A stretch of 64,000 bases of DNA from Telmatactis stephensoni (Eukaryota; Cnidaria; Anthozoa; Actiniaria; Isophelliidae), in NCBI GenBank assembly GCA_029948255.1, contig JALIZF010001830.1, forward strand, positions 434,001 through 498,000, given 5' to 3'. The notes beneath the pieces are model-generated. The model saw only the letters and a list, made by a program, of their open reading frames with translations, had not been told where the DNA came from and did no database searches. A program made the translations under genes and the position numbers. Of the stretch, positions 41,631 to 53,717 are shown piece after piece (within the stretch, counting starts at the first letter, position 1; every line of letters begins with the position of its first letter).

Positions 41631-44600
41631 CTGTAAAGTATCAATTAAAAACATTTTAATAGACAACGCCCGGGCAATAAAATATGTTGAAATATCTGCA
41701 GACCATGTATGTTACTAATGTAATTTATTATATACAAGCACGTATACAATTTGTCTGCGCATGTCAGTGTTTTTTGTTTCAAATTTAATTCATATAGAAT
41801 GCAAGAAACTTTTTATTGGCATGGAACATCTCATTGGCGATCTCGTTCTTCGAAATTATATTAATTTACGAAATAGAGAGATATATTAAGCAGTCTACCT
41901 ACTGATAGTGCGTTGTGGATAATGATTTAAATCGAAGGCAACCCAGATGGGAAAATATCACACGTCAAAGTCGGTACAAAGCAGTAAGAAGGACCAGAAA
42001 TCCACACTTTTGAGTTATATTGTGGGCACTAAATTTATATAGAAGGTGCATTAAGAAGTGGAAAGTCATTACCAACACGCAATTGTTGAATAATTAGCTA
42101 TGTTTACTGGAATGTCACCATCACTCAGCACCAATAACAACACGCTCACTAACTTACAATTGACAGTCAGTCTTGCTTGCGCAGACCCAACGTTGGCTTG
42201 AATTTTATTGCTGACTACACATTTGTACAGTCCCTCGTCCGTCCGGTTTAGATTGCTAATTGTCAGAGAAGATTCCGCGTTTGTCACATCTCCTGTTACG
42301 CTAACATTAAGCCTTGAGTTGCGATCCACGTCCATCTTGCTGCCACCGAAGAACCATTCCACTCTGGGCAAGGGCTTGCCCTCGTATCGGCAGATCAGCG
42401 TCACGCTTTCTCCTTCATCCTTGGTGACATTTGCCGAAGAATTCAAGATCTTGGCTGGGTCTGAAACCAAGGAAATGCAAAACAATCATCTCCTCTGTCC
42501 GACAGCCCATTACCAAAGGCGCGGCCGCCTTATCAATTCAGCTAGTCGGCGCGTAAGGAATGCTATAAGTTTCAACTTCTTCCACCTTACGCCTCAGCCT
42601 CACACGCACTCACTGCCAGTCCGTCATTTCCAAATAGTTTTCCAGATATCTTTGCTTGCTTTTGTTTTGTTTTGTTCAGTGGCTTTTTTGTTGTTGTTCT
42701 TGTTGTCGTTGTTTTGTTTATTTATTTATTTATTTGTTTGTTTGTTGTTGTTGTTTTTTTCGGCTGACAGGGCCAACTTCTATCGACTGCACTATTCACT
42801 GAACGCCACCTCGGTACCCGGATACAGGGGGGAAATGAAAAGTATTACGGAAAGAAATAACTTACAATCAACAGTCAGATAAGCTGGGTTCGATAATTCG
42901 CTACCAAGTTGGTTTTGTGCCTTGCACTGGTAGAAGCCTTCGTCGCTCCTTATCACGTTCGTGATCGTCAGATTCACTTTGCTGTCGACGACAGACGACG
43001 CCGACGAGCTGAGCTGGTACCTGCTGCCGCTTGGGTCGATTTGTGTGGAGTCCTTCCACCACGTGACCTTCGAGAGCGGCTGACCCTCCAGATTACACTC
43101 CAACGTCACACTTTGGCCTTCGGTGCTGGTGACGTTTTTAGGAGCGATCAAGATCTTGGCGGCATCTTGGGAGACACAAATCACAATAATCGCCATCAGT
43201 CCACAAAAAGCGCACCCACCTTACACGCAGCGCGCCAACTTTGTGTTTTCTCCCTATCGTTCGTTCGCAGCCACAGCGCCCAACACAACCCAAGAGAATA
43301 AGGACAATAGCAGATACTTACAGTTCACTGTTACAATGGCAGGCGACGAATTGGCGATGTCGCCGATTCCGTTGGAAGCTCGACAGCGGTAGGAACCCTG
43401 GTCCGACCGGTGTGCATTCCCAATGGTCAGCTTTGACAGGGAACGCCCATTCGACCCTGCAGGATGTGTCGATGATATATCGGAGTCGCTGGTGTTCACT
43501 TCCGCGCCATCCTTTAACCACGTCACTGTTGGCTTGGGTTTGCCTTCCACCTCACAAGTCAGTTGCACGGTGGCCGACTCGTTGGTGGTGGTGGAGGTCG
43601 GGGGCGCAAGTATGGCGGCTGGATCTGAAAAAGGCAAAAAACGTGCAATCATCACCTCAAGGCCACACTCCATCATCACTCAGCACCAATAACAACACGC
43701 TCACTAACTTACAATTGACAGTCAGTCCTGCTTGCGCAGACGAAACATTGGCTTGAATTTTATTGCTGACTACACATTTGTACAGTCCCTCGTCCGTTCG
43801 GTTTAGATTGCTGATGGTCAGAGAAGATGTCGCGTTTGTCTCATCTCCTCTTTCCTCGGCAATCTGTCTTGACTCAGAATCCACGCCCAGCTTACTGCCA
43901 CCGAAAAACCATTCCACTCTGGGCAAGGGCTTGCCCTCGTATCGGCAGGTCAGCGTCACGCTTTCTCCTTCAACCTTGGTGACATTTGCCGGAGAATTCA
44001 AGATCTTGGCTGGGTCTGAAACCAAGGAAATGCAAAACAATCATCTCCTCTGTCCGACAGCCCATTACCAAAGGCGCGGCCGCCTTATCAATTCAGCTAG
44101 TCGGCGCGTAAGGAATGCTATAAGTTTCAACTTCTTCCACCTTACGCCTCAGCCTCACACGCACTCACTGCCAGTCCGTCATTTCTAAATAGTTTTCCAG
44201 ATATCTTTGCTTGCTTTTGTTTTGTTTTGTTCAGTGGCTTTTTTGTTGTTGTTCTTGTTGTCGTTGTTTTGTTTATTTATTTATTTATTTGTTTGTTTGT
44301 TGTTGTTGTTTTTTTCCGGCTGACAGGGCCAACTTCTATCGACTGCACTATTCACTGAACGCCACCTCGGTACCCGGATACAGGGGGGAAATGAAAAGTA
44401 TTACGGAAAGAAATAACTTACAATCAACAGTCAGATAAGCTGGGTTCGATAATTTGCTACCAAGTTGGTTTTGTGCCTTGCACTGGTAGAAGCCTTCGTC
44501 GCTCCTTATCACGTTCGTGATCGTCAGATTCACTTTGCTGTCGACGACAGACGACGCCGACGAGCTGAGCTGGTACCTGCTGCCGCTTGGGTCGATTTGT

Positions 44601-47600
44601 GTGGAGTCCTTCCACCACGTGACCTTCGAGAGCGGCTGACCCTCCAGATTACACTCCAACGTCACACTTTGGCCTTCGGTGCTGGTGACGTTTTTAGGAG
44701 CGATCAAGATCTTGGCGGCATCTTGGGAGACACAAATCACAATAATCGCCATCAGTCCACAAAAAGCGCACCCACCTTACACGCAGCGCGCCAACTTTGT
44801 GTTTTCTCCCTATCGTTCGTTCGCAGCCACAGCGCCCAACACAACCCAAGAGAATAAGGACAATAGCAGATACTTACAGTTCACTGTTACAATGGCAGGC
44901 GACGAATTGGCGATGTCGCCGATTCCGTTGGAAGCTCGACAGCGGTAGGAACCCTGGTCCGACCGGTGTGCATTCCCAATGGTCAGCTTTGACAGGGAAC
45001 GCCCATTCGACCCTGCAGGATGTGTCGATGATATATCGGAGTCGCTGGTGTTCACTTCCGCGCCATCCTTTAACCACGTCACTGTTGGCTTGGGTTTGCC
45101 TTCCACCTCACAAGTCAGTTGCACGGTGGCCGACTCGTTGGTGGTGGTGGAGGTCGGGGGCGCAAGTATGGCGGCTGGATCTGAAAAAGGCAAAAAACGT
45201 GCAATCATCACCTCAAGGCCACACTCCATCATCACTCAGCACCAATAACAACACGCTCACTAACTTACAATTGACAGTCAGTCCTGCTTGCGCAGACGAA
45301 ACATTGGCTTGAATTTTATTGCTGACTACACATTTGTACAGTCCCTCGTCCGTTCGGTTTAGATTGCTGATGGTCAGAGAAGATGTCGCGTTTGTCTCAT
45401 CTCCTCTTTCCTCGGCAATCTGTCTTGACTCAGAATCCACGCCCAGCTTACTGCCACCGAAAAACCATTCCACTCTGGGCAAGGGCTTGCCCTCGTATCG
45501 GCAGGTCAGCGTCACGCTTTCTCCTTCAACCTTGGTGACATTTGCCGGAGAATTCAAGATCTTGGCTGGGTCTGAAACCAAGGAAATGCAAAACAATCAT
45601 CTCCTCTGTCCGACAGCCCATTACCAAAGGCGCGGCCGCCTTATCAATTCAGCTAGTCGGCGCGTAAGGAATGCTATAAGTTTCAACTTCTTCCACCTTA
45701 CGCCTCAGCCTCACACGCACTCACTGCCAGTCCGTCATTTCTAAATAGTTTTCCAGATATCTTTGCTTGCTTTTGTTTTGTTTTGTTCAGTGGCTTTTTT
45801 GTTGTTGTTCTTGTTGTCGTTGTTTTGTTTATTTATTTATTTATTTGTTTGTTTGTTGTTGTTGTTTTTTTCCGGCTGACAGGGCCAACTTCTATCGACT
45901 GCACTATTCACTGAACGCCACCTCGGTACCCGGATACAGGGGGGAAATGAAAAGTATTACGGAAAGAAATAACTTACAATCAACAGTCAGATAAGCTGGG
46001 TTCGATAATTTGCTACCAAGTTGGTTTTGTGCCTTGCACTGGTAGAAGCCTTCGTCGCTCCTTATCACGTTCGTGATCGTCAGATTCACTTTGCTGTCGA
46101 CGACAGACGACGCCGACGAGCTGAGCTGGTACCTGCTGCCGCTTGGGTCGATTTGTGTGGAGTCCTTCCACCACGTGACCTTCGAGAGCGGCTGACCCTC
46201 CAGATTACACTCCAACGTCACACTTTGGCCTTCGGTGCTGGTGACGTTTTTAGGAGCGATCAAGATCTTGGCGGCATCTTGGGAGACACAAATCACAATA
46301 ATCGCCATCAGTCCACAAAAAGCGCACCCACCTTACACGCAGCGCGCCAACTTTGTGTTTTCTCCCTATCGTTCGTTCGCAGCCACAGCGCCCAACACAA
46401 CCCAAGAGAATAAGGACAATAGCAGATACTTACAGTTCACTGTTACAATGGCAGGCGACGAATTGGCGATGTCGCCGATTCCGTTGGAAGCTCGACAGCG
46501 GTAGGAACCCTGGTCCGACCGGTGTGCATTCCCAATGGTCAGCTTTGACAGGGAACGCCCATTCGACCCTGCAGGATGTGTCGATGATATATCGGAGTCG
46601 CTGGTGTTCACTTCCGCGCCATCCTTTAACCACGTCACTGTTGGCTTGGGTTTGCCTTCCACCTCACAAGTCAGTTGCACGGTGGCCGACTCGTTGGTGG
46701 TGGTGGAGGTCGGGGGCGCAAGTATGGCGGCTGGATCTGAAAAAGGCAAAAAACGTGCAATCATCACCTCAAGGCCACACTCCATCATCACTCAGCACCA
46801 ATAACAACACGCTCACTAACTTACAATTGACAGTCAGTCCTGCTTGCGCAGACGAAACATTGGCTTGAATTTTATTGCTGACTACACATTTGTACAGTCC
46901 CTCGTCCGTTCGGTTTAGATTGCTGATGGTCAGAGAAGATGTCGCGTTTGTCTCATCTCCTCTTTCCTCGGCAATCTGTCTTGACTCAGAATCCACGCCC
47001 AGCTTACTGCCACCGAAAAACCATTCCACTCTGGGCAAGGGCTTGCCCTCGTATCGGCAGGTCAGCGTCACGCTTTCTCCTTCAACCTTGGTGACATTTG
47101 CCGGAGAATTCAAGATCTTGGCTGGGTCTGAAACCAAGGAAATGCAAAACAATCATCTCCTCTGTCCGACAGCCCATTACCAAAGGCGCGGCCGCCTTAT
47201 CAATTCAGCTAGTCGGCGCGTAAGGAATGCTATAAGTTTCAACTTCTTCCACCTTACGCCTCAGCCTCACACGCACTCACTGCCAGTCCGTCATTTCTAA
47301 ATAGTTTTCCAGATATCTTTGCTTGCTTTTGTTTTGTTTTGTTCAGTGGCTTTTTTGTTGTTGTTCTTGTTGTCGTTGTTTTGTTTATTTATTTATTTAT
47401 TTGTTTGTTTGTTGTTGTTGTTTTTTTCCGGCTGACAGGGCCAACTTCTATCGACTGCACTATTCACTGAACGCCACCTCGGTACCCGGATACAGGGGGG
47501 AAATGAAAAGTATTACGGAAAGAAATAACTTACAATCAACAGTCAGATAAGCTGGGTTCGATAATTTGCTACCAAGTTGGTTTTGTGCCTTGCACTGGTA

Positions 47601-50600
47601 GAAGCCTTCGTCGCTCCTTATCACGTTCGTGATCGTCAGATTCACTTTGCTGTCGACGACAGACGACGCCGACGAGCTGAGCTGGTACCTGCTGCTGCTT
47701 GGGTCGATTTGTGTGGAGTCCTTCCACCACGTGACCTTCGAGAGCGGCTGACCCTCCAGATTACACTCCAACGTCACACTTTGGCCTTCGGTGCTGGTGA
47801 CGTTTTTAGGAGCGATCAAGATCTTGGCGGCATCTTGGGAGACACAAATCACAATAATCGCCATCAGTCCACAAAAAGCGCACCCACCTTACACGCAGCG
47901 CGCCAACTTTGTGTTTTCTCCCTATCGTTCGTTCGCAGCCACAGCGCCCAACACAACCCAAGAGAATAAGGACAATAGCAGATACTTACAGTTCACTGTT
48001 ACAATGGCAGGCGACGAATTGGCGATGTCGCCGATTCCGTTGGAAGCTCGACAGCGGTAGGAACCCTGGTCCGACCGGTGTGCATTCCCAATGGTCAGCT
48101 TTGACAGGGAACGCCCATTCGACCCTGCAGGATGTGTCGATGATATATCGGAGTCGCTGGTGTTCACTTCCGCGCCATCCTTTAACCACGTCACTGTTGG
48201 CTTGGGTTTGCCTTCCACCTCACAAGTCAGTTGCACGGTGGCCGACTCGTTGGTGGTGGTGGAGGTCGGGGGCGCAAGTATGGCGGCTGGATCTGAAAAA
48301 GGCAAAAAACGTGCAATCATCACCTCAAGGCCACACTCCATCATCACTCAGCACCAATAACAACACGCTCACTAACTTACAATTGACAGTCAGTCCTGCT
48401 TGCGCAGACCCAACGTTGGCTTGAATTTTATTGCTGACTACACATTTGTACAGTCCCTCGTCCGTTCGGTTTAGATTGCTAATTGTCAGAGAAGATTCCG
48501 CGTTTGTCACATCTCCTGTTACGCTAACATTAAGCCTTGAGTTGCGATCCACGTCCATCTTGCTGCCACCGAAAAACCATTCCACTCTGGGCAAGGGCTT
48601 GCCCTCGTATCGGCAGGTCAGCGTCACGCTTTCTCCTTCAACCTTGGTGACATTTGCCGGAGAATTCAAGATCTTGGCTGGGTCTGAAACCAAGGAAATG
48701 CAAAACAATCATCTCCTCTGTCCGACAGCCCATTACCAAAGGCGCGGCCGCCTTATCAATTCAGCTAGTCGGCGCGTAAGGAATGCTATAAGTTTCAACT
48801 TCTTCCACCTTACGCCTCAGCTTCACACGCACTCACTGCCAATCTGTCATTTCCAAATAGTGTTCCAGCTATCTTTCCTTGCTCAATTTTTTGTTTGTTT
48901 GTTTTCATGTGCAATCATCATATACATCAAGGCCACAATCCATCATCACTCAGCACCAATAACAACACGCTCACTAACTTAAAATTGAGAGTCAGTCCTG
49001 CTAACGCAGACGAAACGTTGGCTTGAATTTTATTGCTGACTACACATTTGTACAGTCCCTCGTCTGTTTGCTTTAGATTTGTGAAGGTTAGAGAAGAGTT
49101 GGCGCTTGTTATACCTCCTGTTTGGCTAACAGTCATTTGCGCGTTTGTATCTGTACAAGTGATATACGTTACTTATATAACATTCTCGTACCCAGAGCCT
49201 GCGTTACTCTTGGTCAGCGACCGAGCAACGAAATGCTCTGGCTTGCTCTGGCCAAGATAGTTGGTTAGTTAGCTAACGCAGATTAGGCTTATTGTACATG
49301 ACAGTGATTAGGCTGCTTTCACTTTTTCAGTCGCTGTATTTGTGATTCATTTGTGTGGTAAATTTCATGCTTTTAGGGCTTCAGGTGAATTTGTACGCTA
49401 GTCTGGCGCTCTTCGAAACACACATTTCAATTGTTGGGTTTCAGCCATTCGTTTGGGAATCAAAAGACAATGAAGCAGTAGCCATGTTGGATGAACAAAC
49501 AAGAGACGCTAATGAAAAATCTTTTGTTGAAGTTCACCCAAGATGGCTGCCGTGACGTCACATGCAACCCAAGAATTGACGGCAAATCTCTTATCTCTTC
49601 AGTTATCCTTTTCATATGAGGTAGTATGACAATTCTTTAGAATTCAGACAATAATGGCTCAGGACCAATTTTACTTGAAATCCTTCTGGAAAAAACAATT
49701 TGATATAATTCCGGGAAATATCGAGTCTCAAAATGCATGGGCAAAGAATGGAGAATTCAAACTGCTCTCTCTATTGTTATGTCAACCAAGACATAAGCGA
49801 TCATTCTATATTGCTTTTCCCAATTATTTTTGACGTTTCAGAGTGAGACATGTCTTTGCCCCCGATCAAAGGTTGCATTAGTTTCCACCGACATCATCAC
49901 CGCTTTACTTACAGTTAACTTGCACATAAGTAGAATTTGATACCACTGAGGTAATATTATTGGTTGCATTACAGTAGTAAAATCCCTCATCATTTCTTGT
50001 AATGTTGATTATTGTCAAAGTGTTTGTATTGTCTTTGGTCAGTCTTGAATCAGATGATAGATTAAGGAGTTGACCATCTTTCCACCATTGTACGGTAGGG
50101 GTTGGGTCACCACTAACATTGCACTGCAGAGAAACAGTCTGCCATTCATTTGCAGTTTGATTGGTTGGATGTGTAATGATCAATGCTTTCGTTGCTGAAA
50201 CCGAGACAAATAGAAGAAATAATGTTAATTGTTGTGTTGAGAAGTCATTGAGAATAGAACTTTGGGCTTGGCTTCTGGTAGAGAGCAACCGGCTCGGCTC
50301 TCCTATTGTTATGTCAACCAATCAGGTTGCATTAGTTTCAACCGACATCACCACCGCTTTACTTACAGTTAACTTGCACATAAGAAGAATTTGATACCAC
50401 AGAGGTATTGGTTGCATTACAGTAGTAGAATCCCTCATCATTTCTTGTAATGTTGATTATTGTCAAAGTGTTTGTATTGTCTTTGGTCAGTCTTGAATCA
50501 GATGATAGATTAAGGAGTTGCCCATCTTTCCACCATTGTACGGTAGGGGTTGGGTCACCACTAACATTGCACTGCAGAGAAACAGGCTGCCATTCATTTG

Positions 50601-53600
50601 CAGTTTGATTGGTTGGATGTGCAGTGATCAATGGTTTAGTTGCTGAAACTGAGACAAATAGAAGAAATAACGTTAATTGTTGTATTGAGAAGTCATTGAG
50701 AATAGAACTTTGGGCTTGGCTTCTGGTAGAGAGTAACCGTACACCAGATAAACGTACAATGTTTTAACTGAAATAATATAAACTAGGGGAGGATAGCTAA
50801 GCAGATTGAGACCTTCTTTCACCTCATGTGACGTGTTGTCCCCTTGTTAGGCTATTTTTTAAACAGGAAAGTATTTTGACTAAACAATGCAAAATTAATA
50901 GGCCAGCAAAACTGACGAGACTAATACGGCGCGGCAACTTGATGTGAGATGTTGCCCCGCTTTTGGGCCCTTTTTTTGAGCTGGGTTTTTTTGTCCATCA
51001 TTCACTTTCGCGTCATACTGGCACGAGATCAATTTGTTCGAATCGGGTCTTAAACACTGCTCAAATTCGAGGCAACACGTCAAATTTCGCTTCCGAAGAC
51101 TTTTATCAAAGCGTGCAAAGACTTCTAGTTATGCTCTCCAGTGCAAAATGAACTTTCAGTGAAAATGTCTCCCATGATTTCTTGGTTTTCTTATGAGAAG
51201 AAGGGGTCGAAATAATCGTGATGTGACTAAAGGTTTTGGGATTTTGCAGTCTGGGGTTTGCTATCAAGCATCCATAGGTCTAAGAAAAAACTGAGAATAA
51301 CGATGGGGGGAGGAAAGAAAAAAACATTATGAATTGTAAATGAATACTGGACGTCGACATTCATATTATGTGTGGATATCAAACCGTTGGAAGATCTAAA
51401 GGTTAATTTAATAATAACTTAAGGAACTATACAAACATCTCTATTGACACTGTTCACGGAGTCAGTTAATTAAAATCACATTTATTTAGAAAAGCATTTT
51501 ACTTATGACATTTAGAATTTTTCTACTTTTTCGTTCTTTAGAGTTGTATGTTAAAGAAGAACTCGTGTTTCTCATGAACTACACCATTTTATTTTCATTT
51601 ATTGTAAAGCGGAATAGGCGATATATAAATCCTATTTATTTATTCATTTAATTTCAGCTGCATTAGTTACATACAGATACATCACCACGCTACAGCTGGA
51701 CGGAATTGGTAAAAGTGTAGAGAATAGAACAGATTTCGCATGAGCTAGTGTGAAACGGACAGCGCCCTGCTGTGACCATCTCAGTGCCGTGTTGTCTATA
51801 AAAACATATGAAATTCCTGCCGTAACTGTGTCGTGACCGTGCGGTGCAGTTTTCACAGTCATACGAAATCTATTCTATGCCTTTATGTAATAACTGATAA
51901 ATTCCATAGCGTTCCCGCTTATTGAGAAATAAGCTTTAAAAGTTGCGAACGTTTATTCACGTACGTCTTGGTGGCAACTCTTGACTCTAAATCTGCTAAA
52001 TGATACATTCTTTAGCTGCATATTTTTGTCGTTGTCAAAGCCCTGTAACTCCAAATTTACTCAAGATATCACATTCAAATTTTCAGGCATTACTAAATAT
52101 GATAATCTTTTTTTATTTGTTGTGTCTATTCATTTGTACCTTGAAGCTCGATTAATGGGTAATGTGGAAAATCCACCTTAAATCTGTAAATTGGGATATC
52201 TTTATATTCAGCTGACACTAAATATAATAGGCTTGTGCCAGACAGCCGGCGTTGCAGGCGAACAAACCCTAATCAAGCAAGGGTTTGATAGGCTGTAACA
52301 CGTAACGAAGTCCCGTGCCAGGGGGCAATAGTGACTTTGTGGGGGCAATAGTGACATGGAAACTGAAACAAACATCCACTGATCTCGAAAGCTGATATTA
52401 GAGTCAACGAAAAGGAGATGTAATATGACAAAAGGGTTCAATGTTAGTTTCGAAAGGAACGAATCCGTGGTCCCGGCTTTAATTACGTTAAAGTTGGACC
52501 ATTGAAACTTTTTGATATTGATAATGAAAGCCGAAGCCTAAATATTGTGGCGTTGTTCTGCATGCATGCCCTGTTTATATTAATTGATTATCTACAATAA
52601 TTACATTCCTGATATGCATGCATTCCGAAAATTATGGATATAGATGAAAGAAATCTTCGGCATTGTATTTCAGAACTACATTGATATATATCCTTACACA
52701 GTCAAGTAAAACCAAGTATTGCACGCGAGATAATCACTAAAGTTATTTTTAGTTTAACATTATAACTACTAATTTAAGAATTTTCATTATCCCTTTGTAA
52801 TTTAATCAGTAATGTATGTTTTGCAATTATAAATTCTTCGTAAAAAATTCAGGCTTTTGGTAAAACAATTCTCCTCAGTCTCCTCAATAGCCAGTGTTAG
52901 ACAAAAAGGTTTTAGAATTGAAGCTTATCGTATCGATCATCGACACTCTAAAATATTGGCTCTTCGATCTAGCTACCATTTGCTTTCTAATTACGACTAA
53001 CTTCGAAACAATATCGTAAAACCATTTAATTAGTTGGTTTTCCGTCATGATAGTATCTAAAAGTCAGGACGGTATACTGTGACTTATCAGTCAGCTGAAA
53101 CAATTTGTTAATATATAACGGTGTAAAGACATCTCACTTTTAGTGAAAGAAATCGTCCAAAAACTTTAGTCTAACATCAAATCAGTTGCGAGAAAGATAG
53201 TAGCCAATCGGCAAATACAATACTTAGGGGGATTTTAGGAAGAGCCAATAAGCCATTAGTGATCAATGAAATCGGAAAATTGTTCACATTTGTCAAATAA
53301 AATCAAAACACTCAGAGCACTGATCTCCATATATTTGTGAGCAAATTAAAACCATCATTTGTGCAACTGTCCAGACCTGTCCAATAGCTACAAATCTTTG
53401 TTTGAAAATGTCATGTCGAAACTAACCCTATTATTAAACAGAGGCGGAAGTTTGATACATAACCGCGTAGAATTCCTTAGCTGTCGACAAAAAGAACTGC
53501 AAAAATAGACTGCAATATTTCTATTAAAATCTCCTTCAATTATATACCAAGTGATAGATAATTGATTTTAACTCAAATTCATTGACAGGCTTTACGAACC

Positions 53601-53717
53601 AAGAATAAATATGCCAAACACCAATGTCACGTCAGACGACATAATAAGAGTGTTCTTACCTTGCCAGCTTAAGTGAATAAAGGCCACAAAAACAACAATT
53701 ACTGTAGTCGTTAACAT
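41337..53717 (-). CDS. Upstream Ig array with its own signal-peptide exon (secreted Ig gene or alternative RPTP 5' part)
   Basis: Signal exon 53660-53717, then Ig exons 50367-50642, 49913-50194, thirteen A/B/C exons between 42158 and 48683, and 41337-41630. All are phase 1-1, end V-N-C before the donor and restore V-N-Y-P on joining. No TM, stalk or stop-bearing terminal exon was found between 41337 and the next signal exon at 38222. Two models remain: a separate gene whose 3' end I cannot see, or a distal promoter whose transcripts skip 38120-38222 and continue into the phosphatase gene, giving a receptor with nearly 30 Ig domains. Exon calls are solid; the gene boundary is not. Confidence 0.7.
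42158..42460 (-). CDS. Ig exon A1 (outer type)
   Basis: 303 nt, phase 1-1. Carries the SKMDVDRNSRLNVSVTGDVT variable stretch and several private substitutions (SSANVTKDE, LICRYEG, AQARLTV), so it is the most diverged A copy of the array. Confidence 0.8.
42866..43165 (-). CDS. Ig exon C1
   Basis: 300 nt, phase 1-1. Differs from C2-C4 at QLGSELSNP (Glu in place of Lys). Confidence 0.8.
43322..43624 (-). CDS. Ig exon B1
   Basis: 303 nt, phase 1-1, same translation as the other array B exons. Confidence 0.8.
43713..44015 (-). CDS. Ig exon A2
   Basis: 303 nt, phase 1-1, same translation as A3 and A4. Confidence 0.8.
44422..44721 (-). CDS. Ig exon C2
   Basis: 300 nt, phase 1-1, same translation as C3. 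Confidence 0.8.
44878..45180 (-). CDS. Ig exon B2
   Basis: 303 nt, phase 1-1, same translation as the other array B exons. Confidence 0.8.
45269..45571 (-). CDS. Ig exon A3
   Basis: 303 nt, phase 1-1, same translation as A2 and A4. Confidence 0.8.
45978..46277 (-). CDS. Ig exon C3
   Basis: 300 nt, phase 1-1. Same translation as C2 (QLGSKLSNP). Confidence 0.8.
46434..46736 (-). CDS. Ig exon B3
   Basis: 303 nt, phase 1-1, an exact counterpart of B4 at a 1556-bp offset. Confidence 0.8.
46825..47127 (-). CDS. Ig exon A4
   Basis: 303 nt, phase 1-1. The variable stretch is SKLGVDSESRQIAEERGDET, shared exactly with A2 and A3. Confidence 0.8.
47534..47833 (-). CDS. Ig exon C4
   Basis: 300 nt, phase 1-1, acceptor CTCCCAAG. 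Starts [16 protein letters not shown]. Differs from C1-C3 by one residue (DPSSSRY against DPSGSRY). Confidence 0.8.
47990..48292 (-). CDS. Ig exon B4
   Basis: 303 nt, phase 1-1. Starts [17 protein letters not shown]; contains LTCEVEGKPKP, VTWLKDGAEV and [11 protein letters not shown]. Identical in translation to B1-B3. Confidence 0.8.
48381..48683 (-). CDS. Ig exon A5 (outer, mosaic type)
   Basis: 303 nt, phase 1-1. Starts [16 protein letters not shown]. The variable stretch is SKMDVDRNSRLNVSVTGDVT, as in A1, while the rest of the exon matches A2-A4. Confidence 0.8.
48941..49140 (-). pseudogene. Truncated type-A Ig exon with destroyed donor
   Basis: Only the second half of a type-A domain remains (MTVSQTGGITSANSS to SALAGLTLNF). 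The donor T|GTAAGT of sister exons reads T|TTAAGT, which removes both the splice site and the conserved Cys codon of VNC. The 5' half with the first Cys and Trp is missing. Confidence 0.82.
49913..50194 (-). CDS. Ig exon, type E copy 2
   Basis: 282 nt, phase 1-1. Nearly identical to the preceding exon, and the intron flanks are duplicated too (about 450-bp offset). Confidence 0.78.
50367..50642 (-). CDS. Ig exon, type E copy 1
   Basis: 276 nt, phase 1-1. Starts ATKPLITAHPTNQTANEWQP; contains LQCNVSGDPTP, VQWWKDGQLL and DEGFYYCNATN. It lacks six nucleotides relative to its sister (NATNTSVV against NATNNITSVV). Confidence 0.78.
50643..53659. other. Intron after the distal signal exon
   Basis: About 3 kb without a supported exon. 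It contains MITE M1 copy 3. Confidence 0.5.
51721..51878. mobile_element. MITE, family M1 copy 3
   Basis: Ends agaatagaacagatttcgca and catacgaaatctattcta. The core has gtgccgtgttgtctataaaa and cgtgaccgtgcggt, matching the other two copies. Confidence 0.72.
53660..53717 (-). CDS. Distal first exon, signal peptide
   Basis: 58 nt from ATG to donor G|GTAAGA, phase 1. Encodes MLTTTVIVVFVAFIHLSWQ, a compact hydrophobic leader. Too short to appear in a length-filtered frame search. Confidence 0.65.

Larger units (their letters stand above)
42101..48700. repeat. 1556-bp tandem repeat, about four units
   Basis: Each unit carries one A, one B and one C Ig exon plus all introns. C, B and A exons recur at exact 1556-bp steps (for example B donors at 43322, 44878, 46434 and 47990). 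Intron text, including the poly-T/GTT tract and the gcggccgc site, is also repeated with only scattered substitutions. Confidence 0.95.

Noticed and set aside
42101..48700. CRISPR-like or satellite array
   Set aside because: Units are 1556 bp, contain spliced Ig exons and have no short spacer structure.
42201..48982. Plus-strand open frames of 89-224 codons across the Ig array
   Set aside because: They are antisense shadows of Ig exons and introns and repeat with the 1556-bp period; no conserved protein features.
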